A DNA stretch of 43,151 nucleotides, from NCBI GenBank assembly GCA_036510655.1, contig DATCDQ010000111.1:1-43151 (forward strand), in the 5' to 3' direction. The stretch comes from Rathayibacter_A sp036510655. GTDB taxonomy: Bacteria > Actinomycetota > Actinomycetes > Actinomycetales > Microbacteriaceae. The position numbers and the translations under genes were made by a program. The notes beneath the pieces are model-generated. The model did not search any database, was not told where the DNA came from, and saw only the letters and a program-made list of their open reading frames with translations. Of the stretch, positions 42,966 through 43,151 are shown in pieces. Numbering within the stretch: the stretch's first letter is position 1; every line of letters starts with the position of its first letter.

Positions 42966-43151
42966 TTACTCGAAGATCGGCTCGCGGGTGCGGCTGCGCT
43001 TGAGTTCGAAGAACCCGTCGTACGACGCTGCAGCAACCACTCCGTCCCACAGGGTCAGAGCCTGCTCGCCACGCGGCGTCGGTGAAATCACCGGACCGAA
43101 GAACGCGACGCCGTTCACGGCAATGACCGGGGTGCCGACATCCTGGCCGAC
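42966..43151 (-). CDS. DsbA-family (FrnE-like) thiol oxidoreductase, C-terminal part
   Basis: Only the last 61 codons lie in the window; the gene continues beyond its right edge. The visible sequence includes DVGTPVIAVNGVAFFGPVIS, with the cis-Pro (TP) of the thioredoxin fold, and the tail SYDGFFELKRSRTREPIF. Both fit the cytoplasmic DsbA/FrnE group, whose actinobacterial members use mycothiol. The catalytic CxxC motif is off the edge. It is 83 nt upstream of rpiB on the same strand. Being cytoplasmic by type, it is not the obvious partner of the VKOR protein at 10.96 kb. Confidence 0.8.
   Translation of the reverse strand, partial: VGQDVGTPVIAVNGVAFFGPVISPTPRGEQALTLWDGVVAAASYDGFFELKRSRTREPIFE

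Overview
This window looks like a chromosomal segment of a high-G+C actinobacterium, most probably a member of the Microbacteriaceae (Leifsonia/Cryobacterium-like). The evidence is the strongly G/C-biased third codon positions, the paired clpP1-clpP2 genes, a translational T-box in front of a long eukaryotic-like ileS, the gene order nadD / Pro-rich membrane protein / rsfS, SCO7613-like and DUF4031/DUF4233 proteins, mycothiol-type DsbA and RpiB variants, and a 'CTACTCGACCAGCGG'-type dispersed repeat that I remember from that family. The genus is inference; no rRNA is present.

Layout. (1) 1-7362, minus strand: a housekeeping block reading rplU-rpmA, terminator, obg-proB-proA, a small membrane protein, nadD, a Pro/Ala-rich membrane protein, rsfS and tRNA-Ala(GGC). 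Several of these genes are joined by ATGA overlaps. (2) 7.7-10.5 kb: a DUF4031 gene converging on a large RNase E/G gene with a long repeat-bearing leader. (3) 10.9-17.3 kb: a VKOR-family membrane protein converging on the tightly coupled ileS-folC-DUF4233-ndk operon, which is headed by a T-box. (4) 17.3-22.8 kb: a divergent TetR regulator / MHS-family transporter pair, valS and a GNAT acetyltransferase. (5) 22.8-28.3 kb: a small conserved protein, then an ArsR-type regulator-small protein-MFS exporter operon whose promoter lies inside a regular 14-bp repeat array, a SAM methyltransferase and an M3 oligopeptidase on divergent leaderless promoters. (6) 28.4-33.9 kb: a His/Cys-bearing unknown protein, a Met/Cys-rich four-helix copper-binding protein, clpX, clpP2-clpP1, tig and tRNA-Pro(TGG). 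(7) 33.9-43.1 kb, more variable: tRNA-Gly(TCC) with a remnant antitoxin and a Doc-like gene lacking its Fic histidine, an LLM oxidoreductase, a 17-bp repeat array, a frameshifted giant membrane protein, Dps, PaiB, a Nei-type glycosylase, rpiB and the 3' end of a DsbA-family gene.

How the parts fit. Most genes serve translation and its upkeep (ribosomal proteins, Obg, RsfS, two aminoacyl-tRNA synthetases, RNase E), protein folding and degradation (trigger factor, ClpXP) and basic metabolism (proline, NAD, folate, nucleotides). Interspersed are small stress or redox modules (VKOR, DsbA, Dps, copper-binding protein, Nei) and two self-contained regulator-transporter pairs. Many genes appear to be transcribed from TANNNT boxes placed 6-8 nt before the start codon, so leaderless mRNAs seem common. 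The less ordinary features are the two phased repeat arrays (25316-25399 and 35941-36008), the tRNA-Gly toxin-antitoxin fossil, the frameshifted membrane protein, several in-frame 15-18-bp repeats, and a strongly over-represented GCATCCG/CGGATGC word.
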